DNA from: Pseudomonadota bacterium
Lineage (GTDB): Bacteria > Pseudomonadota > Alphaproteobacteria > Reyranellales > Reyranellaceae
Length of the DNA stretch: 64,000 bases
Direction: 5' to 3'
Assembly: GCA_018242505.1 (NCBI GenBank)
Contig: JAFEBU010000040.1
Coordinates: forward strand, 1-64,000
Made by a program: the position numbers and the translations under genes
In this document: positions 51,580-60,829 of the stretch, one piece after another
How the letters are laid out: each line of letters starts with the position of its first letter
Position numbering within the stretch: the first letter of the stretch is position 1
The notes under the pieces: model-generated
Databases searched by the model: none
The model's input: only the letters and a program-made list of their open reading frames with translations
What the model was told of the DNA's origin: nothing

Positions 51580-53028
51580 TTACCGGCCGGTCGTCACCGG
51601 CGGCATCTGCAGCTTCAGGAGCTCGACTTCGTTGCGGATGACGGTGAAAACCGACTCCCAGTCGCCGACCTTGGGCTGGCGGAACAGTCGGGCCGTCGGA
51701 TACCAGGGCGCACGTGGACCACCGAGCTGCCAGCGCCAGTCCGGGTAGGCCGGCAACAACACCCAGGTCTTGAGGCCCATCGCCGCGCTGAGATGCGCGA
51801 TCGGCGCATCGATCGAGATCAGGAGATCGAGCTGTGACAGCGCGCTCGCCGCCTCGGCAAAATCGAAGATGCCGCGGCCGACATCGTGTACCAGGCCGCC
51901 GGCGCCGAACTGCTGGATGTCCTTCTGGCGGGCGCCGCCCTGCAGGCTGAAGATCAGCAGCTCCGGCTCGCCGGTGAGGGCGAGGAACCGGGTGAAGGGC
52001 ACCGAGCGCAGCCGGTCCTGCTCCTTCTGGCCGTTTGCCGCCCAGTAGATACCGATGCGCAGGCGGGCCTTGTCGAGCCGGCCGAGCTTGATCAACCGAT
52101 CCGATGGCGCCGAGAGATAGGGCTCGGAGACCGCATTGAAATCGGGCTCGCAAAGATGCGGCAACGACACCATCGAGGCATGGACGTCGAACGCCGGCAG
52201 GCTCTCGCCTTCGGCGACGACGGTGTCGATATAGTCGGCGTTGGCGAGCAGATCCTTGAGCGGTCCCTGGCACAGCGCAATCACCTTTGCGCCGCGGCGT
52301 TTCAGCTCGCGCGCAAAACGCACGAACAACAACACATCGCTCAGGCCCTGCTCAGGATAAAGCAGGATGCGCTTGCCCTGGATCGGACCACCATTCCATG
52401 CCGGCTGCGCGAAATCGGGAATCGGTGTCTCGGGCAGGCGCTTGCGCGCCTCGTAGGTGGCGAACCCCTCGGCCAGGTCGCCACGCATCAAAAGCGCGAT
52501 CGCAAGCTCGGTCCGGGCGCGCTTGCTCTCGGGATTGAGCGAAAGCGCACGCGTGAAGCAGCCTATCGCCTCGTCGATGCGACCGAGATCGCGCAGGCAA
52601 AGCGCCAGGTTGAAGAAGCCGTCGGCGTAGTTGCGGTTGAGCGCAATCGACCGGAAGTGATGCCTCACCGCATCCTCGGGCCGGTTTACGGCGCGCAGGG
52701 CATTGCCGAGATTGGTGTGCAGCGCCGGGTTCTGTGGATCCTCGGCAAGCGACAGGCGGTGATGTGACACCGCCGCCTCGAGCTTGCCGGCCTGACGCAA
52801 GGCCACACCCAGGCTGTTGTGCAGTTCGGCGTGATACGGCCGCTGCGCCAGCAACCGAAAATAGCCGGAGATCGCCTCGTCGAGCCGGCCGGCCCGCAAC
52901 GCCTGGCCCGCCAAGCGAAGTTGCTGGACGAACGTATCGACGGCTCGACCAAACAAAGGAGTGGGCGGCGTCGAGGTACGGTATTCGTGCCTCAACGGGT
53001 GGATGGTCGACAGATCGCTCACAGGCAC
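51580..53028 (-). CDS. TPR-repeat protein with glycosyltransferase-like C-terminal domain
   Basis: A 482-residue protein. Residues about 30-225 contain four to five tetratricopeptide repeats (AGQALRAGRLDEAISGYFRLLAQRP, LHNSLGVALRQAGKLEAAVSHHR, LHTNLGNALRAVNRPEDAVRHH, GFFNLALCLRDLGRIDEAIGCF). The rest (about 235-475) resembles heptosyltransferase/ADP-heptose-type GT-B domains: WNGGPIQGKRILLYPEQGLSDVLLFVRFARELKRRGA and the nucleotide-sugar region SIDAPIAHLSAAMGLKTWVLLP. Such fusions occur with surface polysaccharide, flagellar glycosylation or general protein glycosylation. No partner gene is adjacent. An unusually AT-rich gap lies upstream. Confidence 0.85.
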   Translation of the reverse strand: MPVSDLSTIHPLRHEYRTSTPPTPLFGRAVDTFVQQLRLAGQALRAGRLDEAISGYFRLLAQRPYHAELHNSLGVALRQAGKLEAAVSHHRLSLAEDPQNPALHTNLGNALRAVNRPEDAVRHHFRSIALNRNYADGFFNLALCLRDLGRIDEAIGCFTRALSLNPESKRARTELAIALLMRGDLAEGFATYEARKRLPETPIPDFAQPAWNGGPIQGKRILLYPEQGLSDVLLFVRFARELKRRGAKVIALCQGPLKDLLANADYIDTVVAEGESLPAFDVHASMVSLPHLCEPDFNAVSEPYLSAPSDRLIKLGRLDKARLRIGIYWAANGQKEQDRLRSVPFTRFLALTGEPELLIFSLQGGARQKDIQQFGAGGLVHDVGRGIFDFAEAASALSQLDLLISIDAPIAHLSAAMGLKTWVLLPAYPDWRWQLGGPRAPWYPTARLFRQPKVGDWESVFTVIRNEVELLKLQMPPVTTGR

Positions 53029-53143
53029 TGGCTCATACGGAAGCTTCTGCCTGCCAATCTATCTCAAGCACCCCCGTTAAGCATCTGATATTTAAGGCGA
53101 AATTTGGAAGCCTTCCTATAGTAAGAAAGATACTCCACCAACA

Positions 53144-54157
53144 CTAGATGTAGCCCTTCACCAGCTCTTCGGCAATCTGAACGGCATTCAGCGCCGCCCC
53201 CTTGCGCAGGTTGTCGCTGACACACCAGAGCGCCAGCCCGTTCTCGACCGTCGGATCGACGCGGACGCGGCTCACGAAGACGGCATCCTGGCCGGTGACC
53301 TCCTTCGGAGTCACATAGCCGCCGGGTTCGCGACGATCGACCACCAGCACGCCGGGCGACGCGGCGAGGATGCGCCGCGCCTCGACCTCGTCGAGCGGGT
53401 TCTCAAGCTCGACATTCACCGCCTCGGCATGGCCGATGAAGGTCGGCACGCGTACGCAGGTGGCATGAACCTTGATTTTGGGATCGAGGATCTTCTTGGT
53501 CTCGACCACCATCTTCCATTCTTCCTTGGTCGTGCCGTCCTCCATGAAGACGTCGATCTGGGGAATGACATTGAAAGCGATGTTCTTGGCGAACTTCTTG
53601 GGCTCGAGGTCCTGGTTGACGAAGAAGCTCTTGGTCTGGTTCAGAAGCTCGTCCATCGCCTCCTTGCCGGCGCCGGATGTCGATTGATACGTCGCCACGA
53701 CGACGCGCTTGATCGTCGCGGCATCGTGGATCGGCTTCAGCGCCGTCACCATCTGGATGGTCGAGCAGTTCGGATTGGCGATGATGCCGCGGCGCTTGTA
53801 GCCGGCGATGGCCGCCCGATTGACCTCGGGCACGACCAGCGGCACGTCGGGATCCATGCGCCAGTAGGACGTATTGTCGATCACGACCGCCCCGGCCTTG
53901 GCGGCACGCGGGCTGTGTTCGGCCGAGACCTTCGCGCCGGGCGAGCTCAGCGCGATATCGATGCCCTTGAAGTCGAACCGGGCGAGATCCTGGACCTTCA
54001 GCACCGCGTTCTCTCCGAACGACACCTGCCTGCCGGCCGATCGCGCGGAGGCCAGCGGCACGACATCGTCAGCCGGGAAATTCCGCTCGGCCAGGATCTG
54101 CAACATTTCGCGCCCGACATTGCCGGTCGCGCCGACGACGGCGACTCTGAAGCCCAT
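53144..54157 (-). CDS. asd: Aspartate-semialdehyde dehydrogenase (complete, second copy)
   Basis: A 337-residue ASADH. The Rossmann motif is AVVGATGNVG (residues 5-14) and the catalytic Cys131 lies in NPNCSTIQM. Then come STSGAGKEAMDEL, NVIPQIDVF, and HATCVRVPTFIGHAEAVN with the catalytic histidine in IGHAEAVN and the arginine in CVRVP. This is the form common in alphaproteobacteria. ATG at 54157 has AGGA seven bases upstream; the alternative ATG at 54181 has the AGAGGA directly against it. The partial copy at 1-707 differs in the region after the cysteine. Divergent from the CoA-transferase pair. Confidence 0.95.
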   Translation of the reverse strand: MGFRVAVVGATGNVGREMLQILAERNFPADDVVPLASARSAGRQVSFGENAVLKVQDLARFDFKGIDIALSSPGAKVSAEHSPRAAKAGAVVIDNTSYWRMDPDVPLVVPEVNRAAIAGYKRRGIIANPNCSTIQMVTALKPIHDAATIKRVVVATYQSTSGAGKEAMDELLNQTKSFFVNQDLEPKKFAKNIAFNVIPQIDVFMEDGTTKEEWKMVVETKKILDPKIKVHATCVRVPTFIGHAEAVNVELENPLDEVEARRILAASPGVLVVDRREPGGYVTPKEVTGQDAVFVSRVRVDPTVENGLALWCVSDNLRKGAALNAVQIAEELVKGYI

Positions 54158-54306
54158 GGCATCCTGCGCAGATGTGCGCATTCCTCTGGTTGGAAGATAT
54201 GCAGGAAATAAGCGCGGGCTCTCCGCTTGGCAACCGACGCTTGACCGTCCGACGCGTCGCGTCGAGGCTCGCGCGGCATCAATTGCAAGGGTTTCGAGGA
54301 TCGATA

Positions 54307-55518
54307 ATGGCCGACTCTTCCCTGCCGCTGGCAGGTCTGCGCGTGCTGGATATCAGCTCTTTCATCGCCGCTCCGGCGGCGGCGGTCGTTCTCGGCGACT
54401 GGGGCGCCGACGTGATCAAGATCGAAAGCCCCGACGGCGACGCCAACCGTACGATCATGAAGGATTCGGGCAACTATCCGAAGGCCGAGATCAACTATCC
54501 CTGGCTGATGGATTCCCGCAACAAGCGCTCCCTGGTCCTCGACCTCAAGAAGCCGCCCGCACGGGCCGCGCTCGACCGGCTGATCGCGACATCCGACATC
54601 CTGACCTGCAACTTCCCGCCTCTGGTGCGCGAAAAGCTCGGCCTCACCTACGAGGCGGTAAAGGCGGTCAATCCCAGGATGATCTACGCCTCGCTCACCG
54701 GCTACGGCGAGACCGGGCCCGACCGTGATCGTCCAGGCTTCGACGCCACGGCCTATTTCGCCCGTTCCGGTCTTCTCGATGCGCAGCGTTACGAAGGCGG
54801 GCCGCCCGGTGTGCCGGGGCCGGCGCAGGGCGACCGCGCCACAGCGATGACCCTCGTCTCGTCGATCCTGATGGCGCTCCTCCATCGCATGAAGACGGGC
54901 GAAGGATCCTGGGTCGGCACGTCCCTGCTGGGCAATGGCCTGTGGTCCTGCGGCGTGATTGCCCAGGCGGCACTGGTCGGCGCCTTCCTGCCGCCGCGTC
55001 CACCGCCGGACCGGCCGCGTTCGGCGCTGACCAACATCTATCGCACCTCGGACGATCGCTGGCTGCAGCTCACCATCGTGCGTGAGGACAAACTCTGGGG
55101 GCGGCTGTGCGCGGCGATCGGCCGTCCGGAGATCGTGGATGATCCGCGCTTTGCCGCCCAGGACGAGCGGCGCCGGAACTCGGCAGCGCTGGCCGCGATC
55201 CTGCGCGACGCCTTCGCGGCACGCGACTATGTCCACTGGCTGAAGGTGCTGGGCGAGCAGGAGATCACGTTCGGCGTCATCAGCCGGCCGCAGGACGTGC
55301 CCGACGACCTGCAAGCCGTCGCCTGCGGCGCCATTGTCGAAACGGCAATCCCGGAAATGCCGCGTACCCTCAGCAACCCGATCCGCGTCTCCTTTGCCGA
55401 GCAGCGGATCGCGCATCCCGCTCCCGCCCTCGGCCAGCACAGCGAGGAGATCCTGCGCGAGGCCGGATTGTCGGCCGACGATATCGCCGGTCTGCGCACG
55501 AGCGGGGCGATCCGATGA
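54307..55518 (+). CDS. Class III CoA-transferase (CaiB/BaiF/Frc family), copy 1
   Basis: A 403-residue CoA-transferase. [40 protein letters not shown] (about 7-46) is the family N-terminus. The catalytic aspartate is expected in the G-D of AQGDRATAM (about residue 177), corresponding to Asp169 of formyl-CoA transferase. NTYRTSDDRWLQL-type segment (ALTNIYRTSDDRWLQLTI) follows. Class III enzymes transfer CoA between carboxylic acids; the acids here are unknown. ATG at 54307 follows AGGATCGATA. The next gene is a close paralogue whose start overlaps the stop (ATGA). Confidence 0.9.
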   Translation: MADSSLPLAGLRVLDISSFIAAPAAAVVLGDWGADVIKIESPDGDANRTIMKDSGNYPKAEINYPWLMDSRNKRSLVLDLKKPPARAALDRLIATSDILTCNFPPLVREKLGLTYEAVKAVNPRMIYASLTGYGETGPDRDRPGFDATAYFARSGLLDAQRYEGGPPGVPGPAQGDRATAMTLVSSILMALLHRMKTGEGSWVGTSLLGNGLWSCGVIAQAALVGAFLPPRPPPDRPRSALTNIYRTSDDRWLQLTIVREDKLWGRLCAAIGRPEIVDDPRFAAQDERRRNSAALAAILRDAFAARDYVHWLKVLGEQEITFGVISRPQDVPDDLQAVACGAIVETAIPEMPRTLSNPIRVSFAEQRIAHPAPALGQHSEEILREAGLSADDIAGLRTSGAIR

Positions 55519-56747
55519 GCGCCGCCATCGAAGCCGAGGAGCCGCTGCCGCTCGCGGGCCTCGTGGTGCTCGACATCAGTTCGTTCATCGCGGCGCCCGC
55601 CGCGGCGGTGACGCTCGCCGATTTCGGCGCCGACGTGATCAAGATCGAGCCGCCGGGTGAGGGCGATCCACATCGCCACAACTACAAGAGTGCGAACTAT
55701 CCACGCGCCGAGAAGCAGGTGAACTTTCCCTGGCAGCTCGACGGACGGCTGAAGCGCTCGCTCGCGCTCGATCTCAAGAACGAGAACGCGCGCCCGGTGC
55801 TCGAGCGGCTGATTCGGCGGACCGACGTCATGATCGTGAACTTCCCTCCGGCCACACGCGAGCGCCTGAGGCTGCATTGGGAGGATATCGAGCCCATCAA
55901 TCCGCGCCTGGTCTATTGCTCGCTGACCGGCTACGGCGAGACCGGCCCCGACCGCGACCGGCCAGGCTTCGACATCACGGCCTATTTCGGCCGCTCCGGC
56001 ATCCTCGACGCCGCCCGCTACGAAGGCGGCCCGCCGGGACTGTCGCTGCCGGCGCAGGGCGACCGTGCGACCGCCATGACGCTGGTGGCGGCAATCCTGC
56101 TGGGATTGCGCCGCCGCGACCGCACCGGCAGGGGCGGCTGGGTCGGAACCTCTCTGTATGCCAACGGCGTCTGGGCCAACGGCACATCGGCTGCCGGAGC
56201 GCTGGTCGGCGCGAAATTGCCGCCACGCCGACCGCCGGACCGGCCGCGCAACGCCCTCACCAATCTCTACCGCACCAAGGACGACCGCTGGCTGCAGCTC
56301 CTGTTGGTGCGCGACGATCGGCTGTGGGCGCCGTTCTGCAAGCTGGTCGGCCGCGAGGATTTGCTCGCCGATCCACGATTTGCCGATCGCGAGGAACGCA
56401 AGAGCCGCGCCATCGATCTCTTCCACGAACTGGCGCCGCTCTTCGCCTCGAAAACCTACAGCGAGTGGGAGGGCATTCTGTCCGGGACCGGTATCCCCTT
56501 CGGCGTGATCGAGCGGCTGTCCGACGTGATCGTGGATGAGCAGGCCCGCCACGCCGGCCTCTTCGCCGACACCGGCAACCCGGAAGTGCCTCGCACCGTC
56601 AACAACCCCATCCGGCTGGGCTTCGCCACGCCACGGCCGGCCGGCCCGCCGCCCGCGGTCGGCCAGCATTCGACGGAAATCCTGCGTGAGCTTGCCTACG
56701 GCGAGACCGAGATTGCTGCCCTCAAAAAGACAGGTGCCGTGGGATAG
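55515..56747 (+). CDS. Class III CoA-transferase (CaiB/BaiF/Frc family), copy 2
   Basis: A 410-residue paralogue of the preceding gene, similar along the whole length: shared stretches include [51 protein letters not shown] and GQHSxEILRE. The two copies could form one heteromeric CoA-transferase or act on different acids. The catalytic aspartate is again in AQGDRATAM. It starts inside the stop of copy 1. The Mpo1-like gene begins 10 nt after its end. Confidence 0.9.
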   Translation: MSAAIEAEEPLPLAGLVVLDISSFIAAPAAAVTLADFGADVIKIEPPGEGDPHRHNYKSANYPRAEKQVNFPWQLDGRLKRSLALDLKNENARPVLERLIRRTDVMIVNFPPATRERLRLHWEDIEPINPRLVYCSLTGYGETGPDRDRPGFDITAYFGRSGILDAARYEGGPPGLSLPAQGDRATAMTLVAAILLGLRRRDRTGRGGWVGTSLYANGVWANGTSAAGALVGAKLPPRRPPDRPRNALTNLYRTKDDRWLQLLLVRDDRLWAPFCKLVGREDLLADPRFADREERKSRAIDLFHELAPLFASKTYSEWEGILSGTGIPFGVIERLSDVIVDEQARHAGLFADTGNPEVPRTVNNPIRLGFATPRPAGPPPAVGQHSTEILRELAYGETEIAALKKTGAVG

Positions 56748-56757
56748 AATACCGGGC

Positions 56758-57090
56758 ATGGCCACCGCATTTCGGACCTATGCCGAGTTCTGGCCGTTCT
56801 ATTTGCGCGAACATGCGCGGCCGGCCACGCGTGCGGTTCATTATTTCGGCACGCTCGCGTCAGCTCTTGCCCTGATCGTGGCGATCGCGACCGCGCACTG
56901 GTGGTGGCTTCTTGCCGTGCCGTTCTTCGGCTACGGACCGGCTTGGTTCGGCCACTTCTTCATCGAAAAGAACAAGCCTGCCACCTTCCGGGCGCCACTC
57001 TGGTCGCTGGCGAGCGATTTCCGGATGTGCGGCCTGTTCCTGAGCGGCCGTCTCGGTCGCGAATTGATGAAGCATCAAATCCGCAGCTGA
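56758..57090 (+). CDS. DUF962/Mpo1-like membrane protein
   Basis: A 110-residue protein with the DUF962 pattern [28 protein letters not shown] (residues 5-32), then two hydrophobic helices ([27 protein letters not shown]) and the conserved [28 protein letters not shown] (about 63-90). Yeast Mpo1 is an Fe(II)-dependent dioxygenase of 2-hydroxy fatty acids that uses conserved histidines; H (HARP), H (VHYFG) and H (GHFFIEKN) are present here. Bacterial members are uncharacterised. Confidence 0.88.
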   Translation: MATAFRTYAEFWPFYLREHARPATRAVHYFGTLASALALIVAIATAHWWWLLAVPFFGYGPAWFGHFFIEKNKPATFRAPLWSLASDFRMCGLFLSGRLGRELMKHQIRS

Positions 57091-57217
57091 CCATCGGTAT
57101 CGTCGCCGGAGCGGACTGCTGATCGGGCAGCCCGACGGCCCCTTGCGTCGGTGGGAGGCGGGGGCCACATTGCGGGCCGAACATCCGAAATCCCGCCGCA
57201 ACGCCGCAAGGGGACCC

Positions 57218-58150
57218 ATGGAAACGATGCTGAAGGGCGCCGAGACGCAGGCCGCCCCCGCCGACCTCATCAAGGACAGCGACCAGACCAAGTTCGCCCA
57301 GGACGTGCTCGAAGCCTCCCGCACCGTCCCGGTCATCGTCGACTTCTGGGCACCCTGGTGTGGGCCGTGCAAGCAGCTCCAGCCCACCATCGAGAAGGTG
57401 GTGAAGGAAGCCAAGGGCGCGGTGAAGCTGGTCAAGATCAATATCGACCAGAACCAGATGCTGGCGCAGCAATTGCGCATCCAGTCGATTCCGGCGGTCT
57501 ATGCCTTCTTTGGCGGGCGGCCGGTCGACGGTTTCATGGGCGCGGTGCCCGAGAGCCAGGTGAAACAATTCGTCGACCGGCTTGTGCAAGCAGCCGGCGG
57601 CGCGCCCGGCGCCGACGGCGGCAACGAGATCGCCGAACTCCTCGAGCACGCCAAGGCCGCGTTGGCCGAGAACGACTTCGATCTCGCCGCGCGCATCTAC
57701 AGCGAAATCCTCGGCCTCGAGCCCACCAACATCGCCGCTCTCGCCGGCATGGCACGCTATCAGGTGCAGATCGGCGATCTCGAGCAGGCCAAGGAGTTGT
57801 TGGCGAAGATTCCGGCAAAGGAGCGCACAGGCGCCGATATCGCCGCGGTGCAGGCCGCCATCGACCTCGCCGAGCAGGCGAAGGATGCGGGGCCCATCGG
57901 CGACCTCAAGGCAAAGGCCTCGGCCGATCCCAAGGATTTCCAGGCCCGCCTCGATCTTGCCCTCTCCTACTGGGCAGGCGGCCAGAAGCAGGAAGCGATC
58001 GACGAGCTGCTTGCGATGATCAAGCTCGACCGCAACTGGAACGAAGGCGCGGCACGCCAGCAGCTCCTGAAGTTCTTCGAGGCTCTGGGCTTCACCGATC
58101 CGCTGGCGGTCGACGGCCGCAAGCGCCTGTCGTCCATCCTTTTCTCATGA
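57218..58150 (+). CDS. cnoX: CnoX-like thioredoxin with tetratricopeptide tail
   Basis: A 310-residue chaperedoxin-type protein. The thioredoxin domain (about 18-130) has FWAPWCGPCKQLQP with the redox pair Cys48/Cys51, and IPAVYAFFGGRPVDGFMGAVPE with the cis-Pro. The C-terminal region (about 140-310) has TPR-like helices (AKAALAENDFDLAARIYSEILGLEP and AGMARYQVQIGDLEQAKELLAKIP). CnoX protects proteins from oxidative aggregation and hands them to GroEL or DnaK. E. coli CnoX lacks the CxxC pair, but the alphaproteobacterial form is redox active. It is followed by the Lon-N-like gene, an arrangement I recognise as conserved in alphaproteobacteria. Confidence 0.92.
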   Translation: METMLKGAETQAAPADLIKDSDQTKFAQDVLEASRTVPVIVDFWAPWCGPCKQLQPTIEKVVKEAKGAVKLVKINIDQNQMLAQQLRIQSIPAVYAFFGGRPVDGFMGAVPESQVKQFVDRLVQAAGGAPGADGGNEIAELLEHAKAALAENDFDLAARIYSEILGLEPTNIAALAGMARYQVQIGDLEQAKELLAKIPAKERTGADIAAVQAAIDLAEQAKDAGPIGDLKAKASADPKDFQARLDLALSYWAGGQKQEAIDELLAMIKLDRNWNEGAARQQLLKFFEALGFTDPLAVDGRKRLSSILFS

Positions 58151-58172
58151 GAGCCGCGCGGCCGGTGCAGCC

Positions 58173-58901
58173 ATGACCGACCGCCCGTCCGACAAGATGC
58201 CGGGACGAAATCCGTTCGAGCCAAGCTTCGAGCAGCTGCCTGAGACATTGCCGATCTTTCCGCTCTCGGGCGTGCTGCTGCTGCCGGGCGGCAAGCTGCC
58301 GCTCAACGTCTTCGAGCCGCGCTATCTGGCGATGGTGTTCGACGCGCTGGCCGGCCATCGCCTGATCGGCATGGTGCAGCCGGTCCAGCCGGGCGGCTTT
58401 GCCGGCGACGGCCTGCCGACCGACGACGGCAGCCAACCGAAGATCCACCGGGTCGGCTGCGCCGGCCGCATCACCAGCTTCAGCGAGACCGACGATGGCC
58501 GGTTGATGCTGGCGCTTTCGGGCGTCTGTCGTTTCGAGCTTGGCCGAGAACTCGACCCTGCGCAGGGCGGCTATCGCCGTATCCTGTCGCTGTTCGCGCC
58601 TTACCGCGCCGACCTCGATCATGCCGAAGAACTGGTCGAGCTCGACCGCGAACGGCTGATGGCGGCCTTGGCCGCGTTTTTCCGCAGCCGCAATCTCTCG
58701 ACCGACTGGGAAGCGGTGAAGCAGGCGGCCGACCGCAACCTCGTCACCTCGCTGTCGATGGTTTTGCCGTTCGGGCCGGTCGAGAAGCAGGCGCTCCTGG
58801 AGGCCGCCGACACGACGGCGCGCGCCAAGCTTCTGATCGCTTTCCTGGAGATGGGTGCTTTCGGCCAACCGCCGGAAACCACGCCGCAGCGCGCCAACTG
58901 A
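58173..58901 (+). CDS. LON peptidase substrate-binding-domain protein
   Basis: A 242-residue protein with the Lon N-terminal (PUA-like) domain and no ATPase or protease part. LPIFPLSGVLLLPGGKLPLNVFEPRYLAMVFDAL (about 26-59) and GCAGRITSFSETDDGRLMLALSGVCRF (about 93-119) are diagnostic. The remaining helices (EAVKQAADRNLVTSLSMVLPFGPVEKQALLEA) form the small helical domain. Stand-alone Lon-N proteins may bind unfolded or marked proteins. The gene is 22 nt after cnoX and 22 nt before the Trm112 gene. Confidence 0.9.
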   Translation: MTDRPSDKMPGRNPFEPSFEQLPETLPIFPLSGVLLLPGGKLPLNVFEPRYLAMVFDALAGHRLIGMVQPVQPGGFAGDGLPTDDGSQPKIHRVGCAGRITSFSETDDGRLMLALSGVCRFELGRELDPAQGGYRRILSLFAPYRADLDHAEELVELDRERLMAALAAFFRSRNLSTDWEAVKQAADRNLVTSLSMVLPFGPVEKQALLEAADTTARAKLLIAFLEMGAFGQPPETTPQRAN

Positions 58902-58923
58902 CGGCGTGCTATAAGAAGCTATC

Positions 58924-59136
58924 ATGACGGCCGAGAACCCAACTGCGCCCCGCCGCGCCGGGGTCGACCCGAAGCTCCTGGAAATCCTCGTCTGTCCGGC
59001 GACGCATGGCCCGCTGGAATACGACGCCGAGGCCGGCGAGTTGATCAGCCGCAAGGCGGGCCTCGCCTACCCGATCCGGGATGGCATTCCCATCATGCTA
59101 GTGAGCGAGGCGAGGCCTCTGAAGGACGGCGCGTGA
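58924..59136 (+). CDS. Trm112 family small zinc-ribbon-like protein
   Basis: A 70-residue protein. [48 protein letters not shown] (residues 18-65) is the Trm112/YcaR pattern: a C-P at the first ribbon knuckle and the invariant Y-P-I-x-x-G-I-P-x-M-L motif. The second cysteine pair of the zinc ribbon is absent, as in many bacterial members. In eukaryotes Trm112 activates methyltransferases; in bacteria it is found near lipid-A (LpxK) or methyltransferase genes. Its stop overlaps the DUF971 start (GTGA). Confidence 0.93.
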   Translation: MTAENPTAPRRAGVDPKLLEILVCPATHGPLEYDAEAGELISRKAGLAYPIRDGIPIMLVSEARPLKDGA

Positions 59137-59552
59137 GCACATCGGATCGCTTCCCAAAATCAGTGCCCGACCAGGGCTCATACGAGGCGCCCAGCGCGCC
59201 CTGGCCGAACGAACTGCGCGTCTTCAAGGGCGAAGGCCGGATCGAGATCGATTTCTCCGACGGCAGGTCCTTCGTGCTGCCGGCCGAGTATCTGCGCGTC
59301 GAAAGCCCGTCGGCGGAAGTGATGGGACATGGCGGAGCGGCGACCAAGAAGATCATCGGCGGCCGCCGCCATGTGAAGATCGTCAACGTGGAGCCGGTCG
59401 GCAACTACGCCATCCGGATCGTGTTCGACGACAAGCACGATACCGGCATCTATAGCTGGTCGTATCTTCGCGAACTCGGCGAAACCCAAACCGAACGCTG
59501 GGCCGAATACCAGGCGGCGCTCCTGTACCATGGCCTGAGCCGGGATCCCTGA
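59133..59552 (+). CDS. DUF971 (gamma-butyrobetaine-hydroxylase-like N-terminal) protein
   Basis: A 139-residue protein made of the DUF971 domain: [36 protein letters not shown] (about 26-61), [37 protein letters not shown] (about 82-118). The same domain lies at the N-terminus of gamma-butyrobetaine hydroxylase and in Fe-S assembly-associated proteins; an iron-sulfur link is suggested by other work but not visible here. The start is GTG at 59133, overlapping the Trm112 stop, and the downstream monooxygenase begins 5 nt after it. Confidence 0.92.
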   Translation: MSTSDRFPKSVPDQGSYEAPSAPWPNELRVFKGEGRIEIDFSDGRSFVLPAEYLRVESPSAEVMGHGGAATKKIIGGRRHVKIVNVEPVGNYAIRIVFDDKHDTGIYSWSYLRELGETQTERWAEYQAALLYHGLSRDP

Positions 59553-59557
59553 GACGC

Positions 59558-60811
59558 ATGAAGATCGTCATCGCGGGCGCGGGAATCGGAGGGCTGACGG
59601 CGGCGATGTGCCTGCATCGCGCGGGTTTCGAGGTCGACGTGCTCGAGGCCGTGGGCGAACTCCGGCCGCTGGGCGTCGGCATCAATATCCAGGCGGGCGC
59701 AGTGCGGATCCTGTCGGACCTCGGGCTGGAACCGGCGCTCGCCGCATCGGGCATCGAGACCCGAGAGCTGCGCTATGCCAACCGCCACGGCCAGACGATC
59801 TGGGCCGACCCGCGCGGGCGTCATGCCGGCTTGCCGTGGCCGCAATTCTCGATCCATCGCGGCGAACTGCAGATGATCCTGTTCGACGCGGCTCGCCGAA
59901 CGCTGGGAGACGACCGGATCCGGTTCGGTCGACGCATCGCCGGCTTCGAGCAGAAGGGCGATAGAGTTCTCGCACGGTTTGTCGATCGCGACGGCAAGAC
60001 GGTCGAACAAGCCGAAGGCGATATCCTGATCGGCGCCGACGGCATCCATTCCACCGTGCGAGCCCATTTCTATCCAGATGAGGGGCCGCCGAAATGGCAG
60101 GGCATTCTCATGTGGCGCGGCGTCACCGTGGGCAAGCCTTTCCTCGGTGGCGCCACGATGGTGCAGGCCGGGCACCATACGCAGAAATTCGTCTGCTATC
60201 CGATCAGCCGGAGGCATGCCGAGCGTGGCGAGTCGCTGATCAACTGGATCTGCGATCTGCATATGGGCGAGCAGGCGATGCTGCCCCGCGAGGACTGGAA
60301 CCGGCCGGGCAAGCTCGAAGACTTCCTGCCCCGCTTCAAGGACTGGAAGTTCGAATGGCTCGACGTGCCCGAAGTGATCGGGGCCGCGCACGCGATCTAC
60401 GAATTCCCCATGGTCGATCGGGATCCGCTGCCGCGCTGGAGCCACGGCCGCATCACGCTGCTGGGCGATGCTGCGCATCCCATGTATCCCATTGGCTCCA
60501 ACGGCGCCTCGCAGGCAATCATCGACGGCGAGGCGATCGCGCAGGAACTTTCGGCCGGCGTTGATCCCGAGGCGGCCCTGCAGCGCTACGATGCGCGCCG
60601 CCGGCCGCCGATGGCGCGCATCGTCGAAAGCAACCGGCGCAAGGGAATCGACATCATGCTCGACCTCGTCGAGCAGCGTGCGCCGCAAGGCTTTGCCGAT
60701 CTGGAGACGGTGCTGCCGGCCAACGAACTCGAGAAGATCGTCGCGGAATACAAGACGCTCGCTTCCCAGGACCGCGAGACGCTATTGAAGCTCGCGGCCG
60801 CCAGGGCCTAG
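59558..60811 (+). CDS. FAD-dependent monooxygenase (PHBH-like)
   Basis: A 417-residue class A flavin monooxygenase related to salicylate/3-hydroxybenzoate hydroxylases. The FAD motif is VIAGAGIGGLTAAMCLHRAG (residues 4-23). The DG motif is ILIGADGIHSTVR (about 158-170), and the GD motif is ITLLGDAAHPMYPIGSNGASQAIIDGEA (about 302-329). The substrate pocket contains hydrophobic and basic residues but cannot be read. It follows the DUF971 gene after 5 nt. A region of hairpins separates it from murJ. Confidence 0.88.
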   Translation: MKIVIAGAGIGGLTAAMCLHRAGFEVDVLEAVGELRPLGVGINIQAGAVRILSDLGLEPALAASGIETRELRYANRHGQTIWADPRGRHAGLPWPQFSIHRGELQMILFDAARRTLGDDRIRFGRRIAGFEQKGDRVLARFVDRDGKTVEQAEGDILIGADGIHSTVRAHFYPDEGPPKWQGILMWRGVTVGKPFLGGATMVQAGHHTQKFVCYPISRRHAERGESLINWICDLHMGEQAMLPREDWNRPGKLEDFLPRFKDWKFEWLDVPEVIGAAHAIYEFPMVDRDPLPRWSHGRITLLGDAAHPMYPIGSNGASQAIIDGEAIAQELSAGVDPEAALQRYDARRRPPMARIVESNRRKGIDIMLDLVEQRAPQGFADLETVLPANELEKIVAEYKTLASQDRETLLKLAAARA

Positions 60812-60829
60812 GAGCGGGCCATAAAGAAA

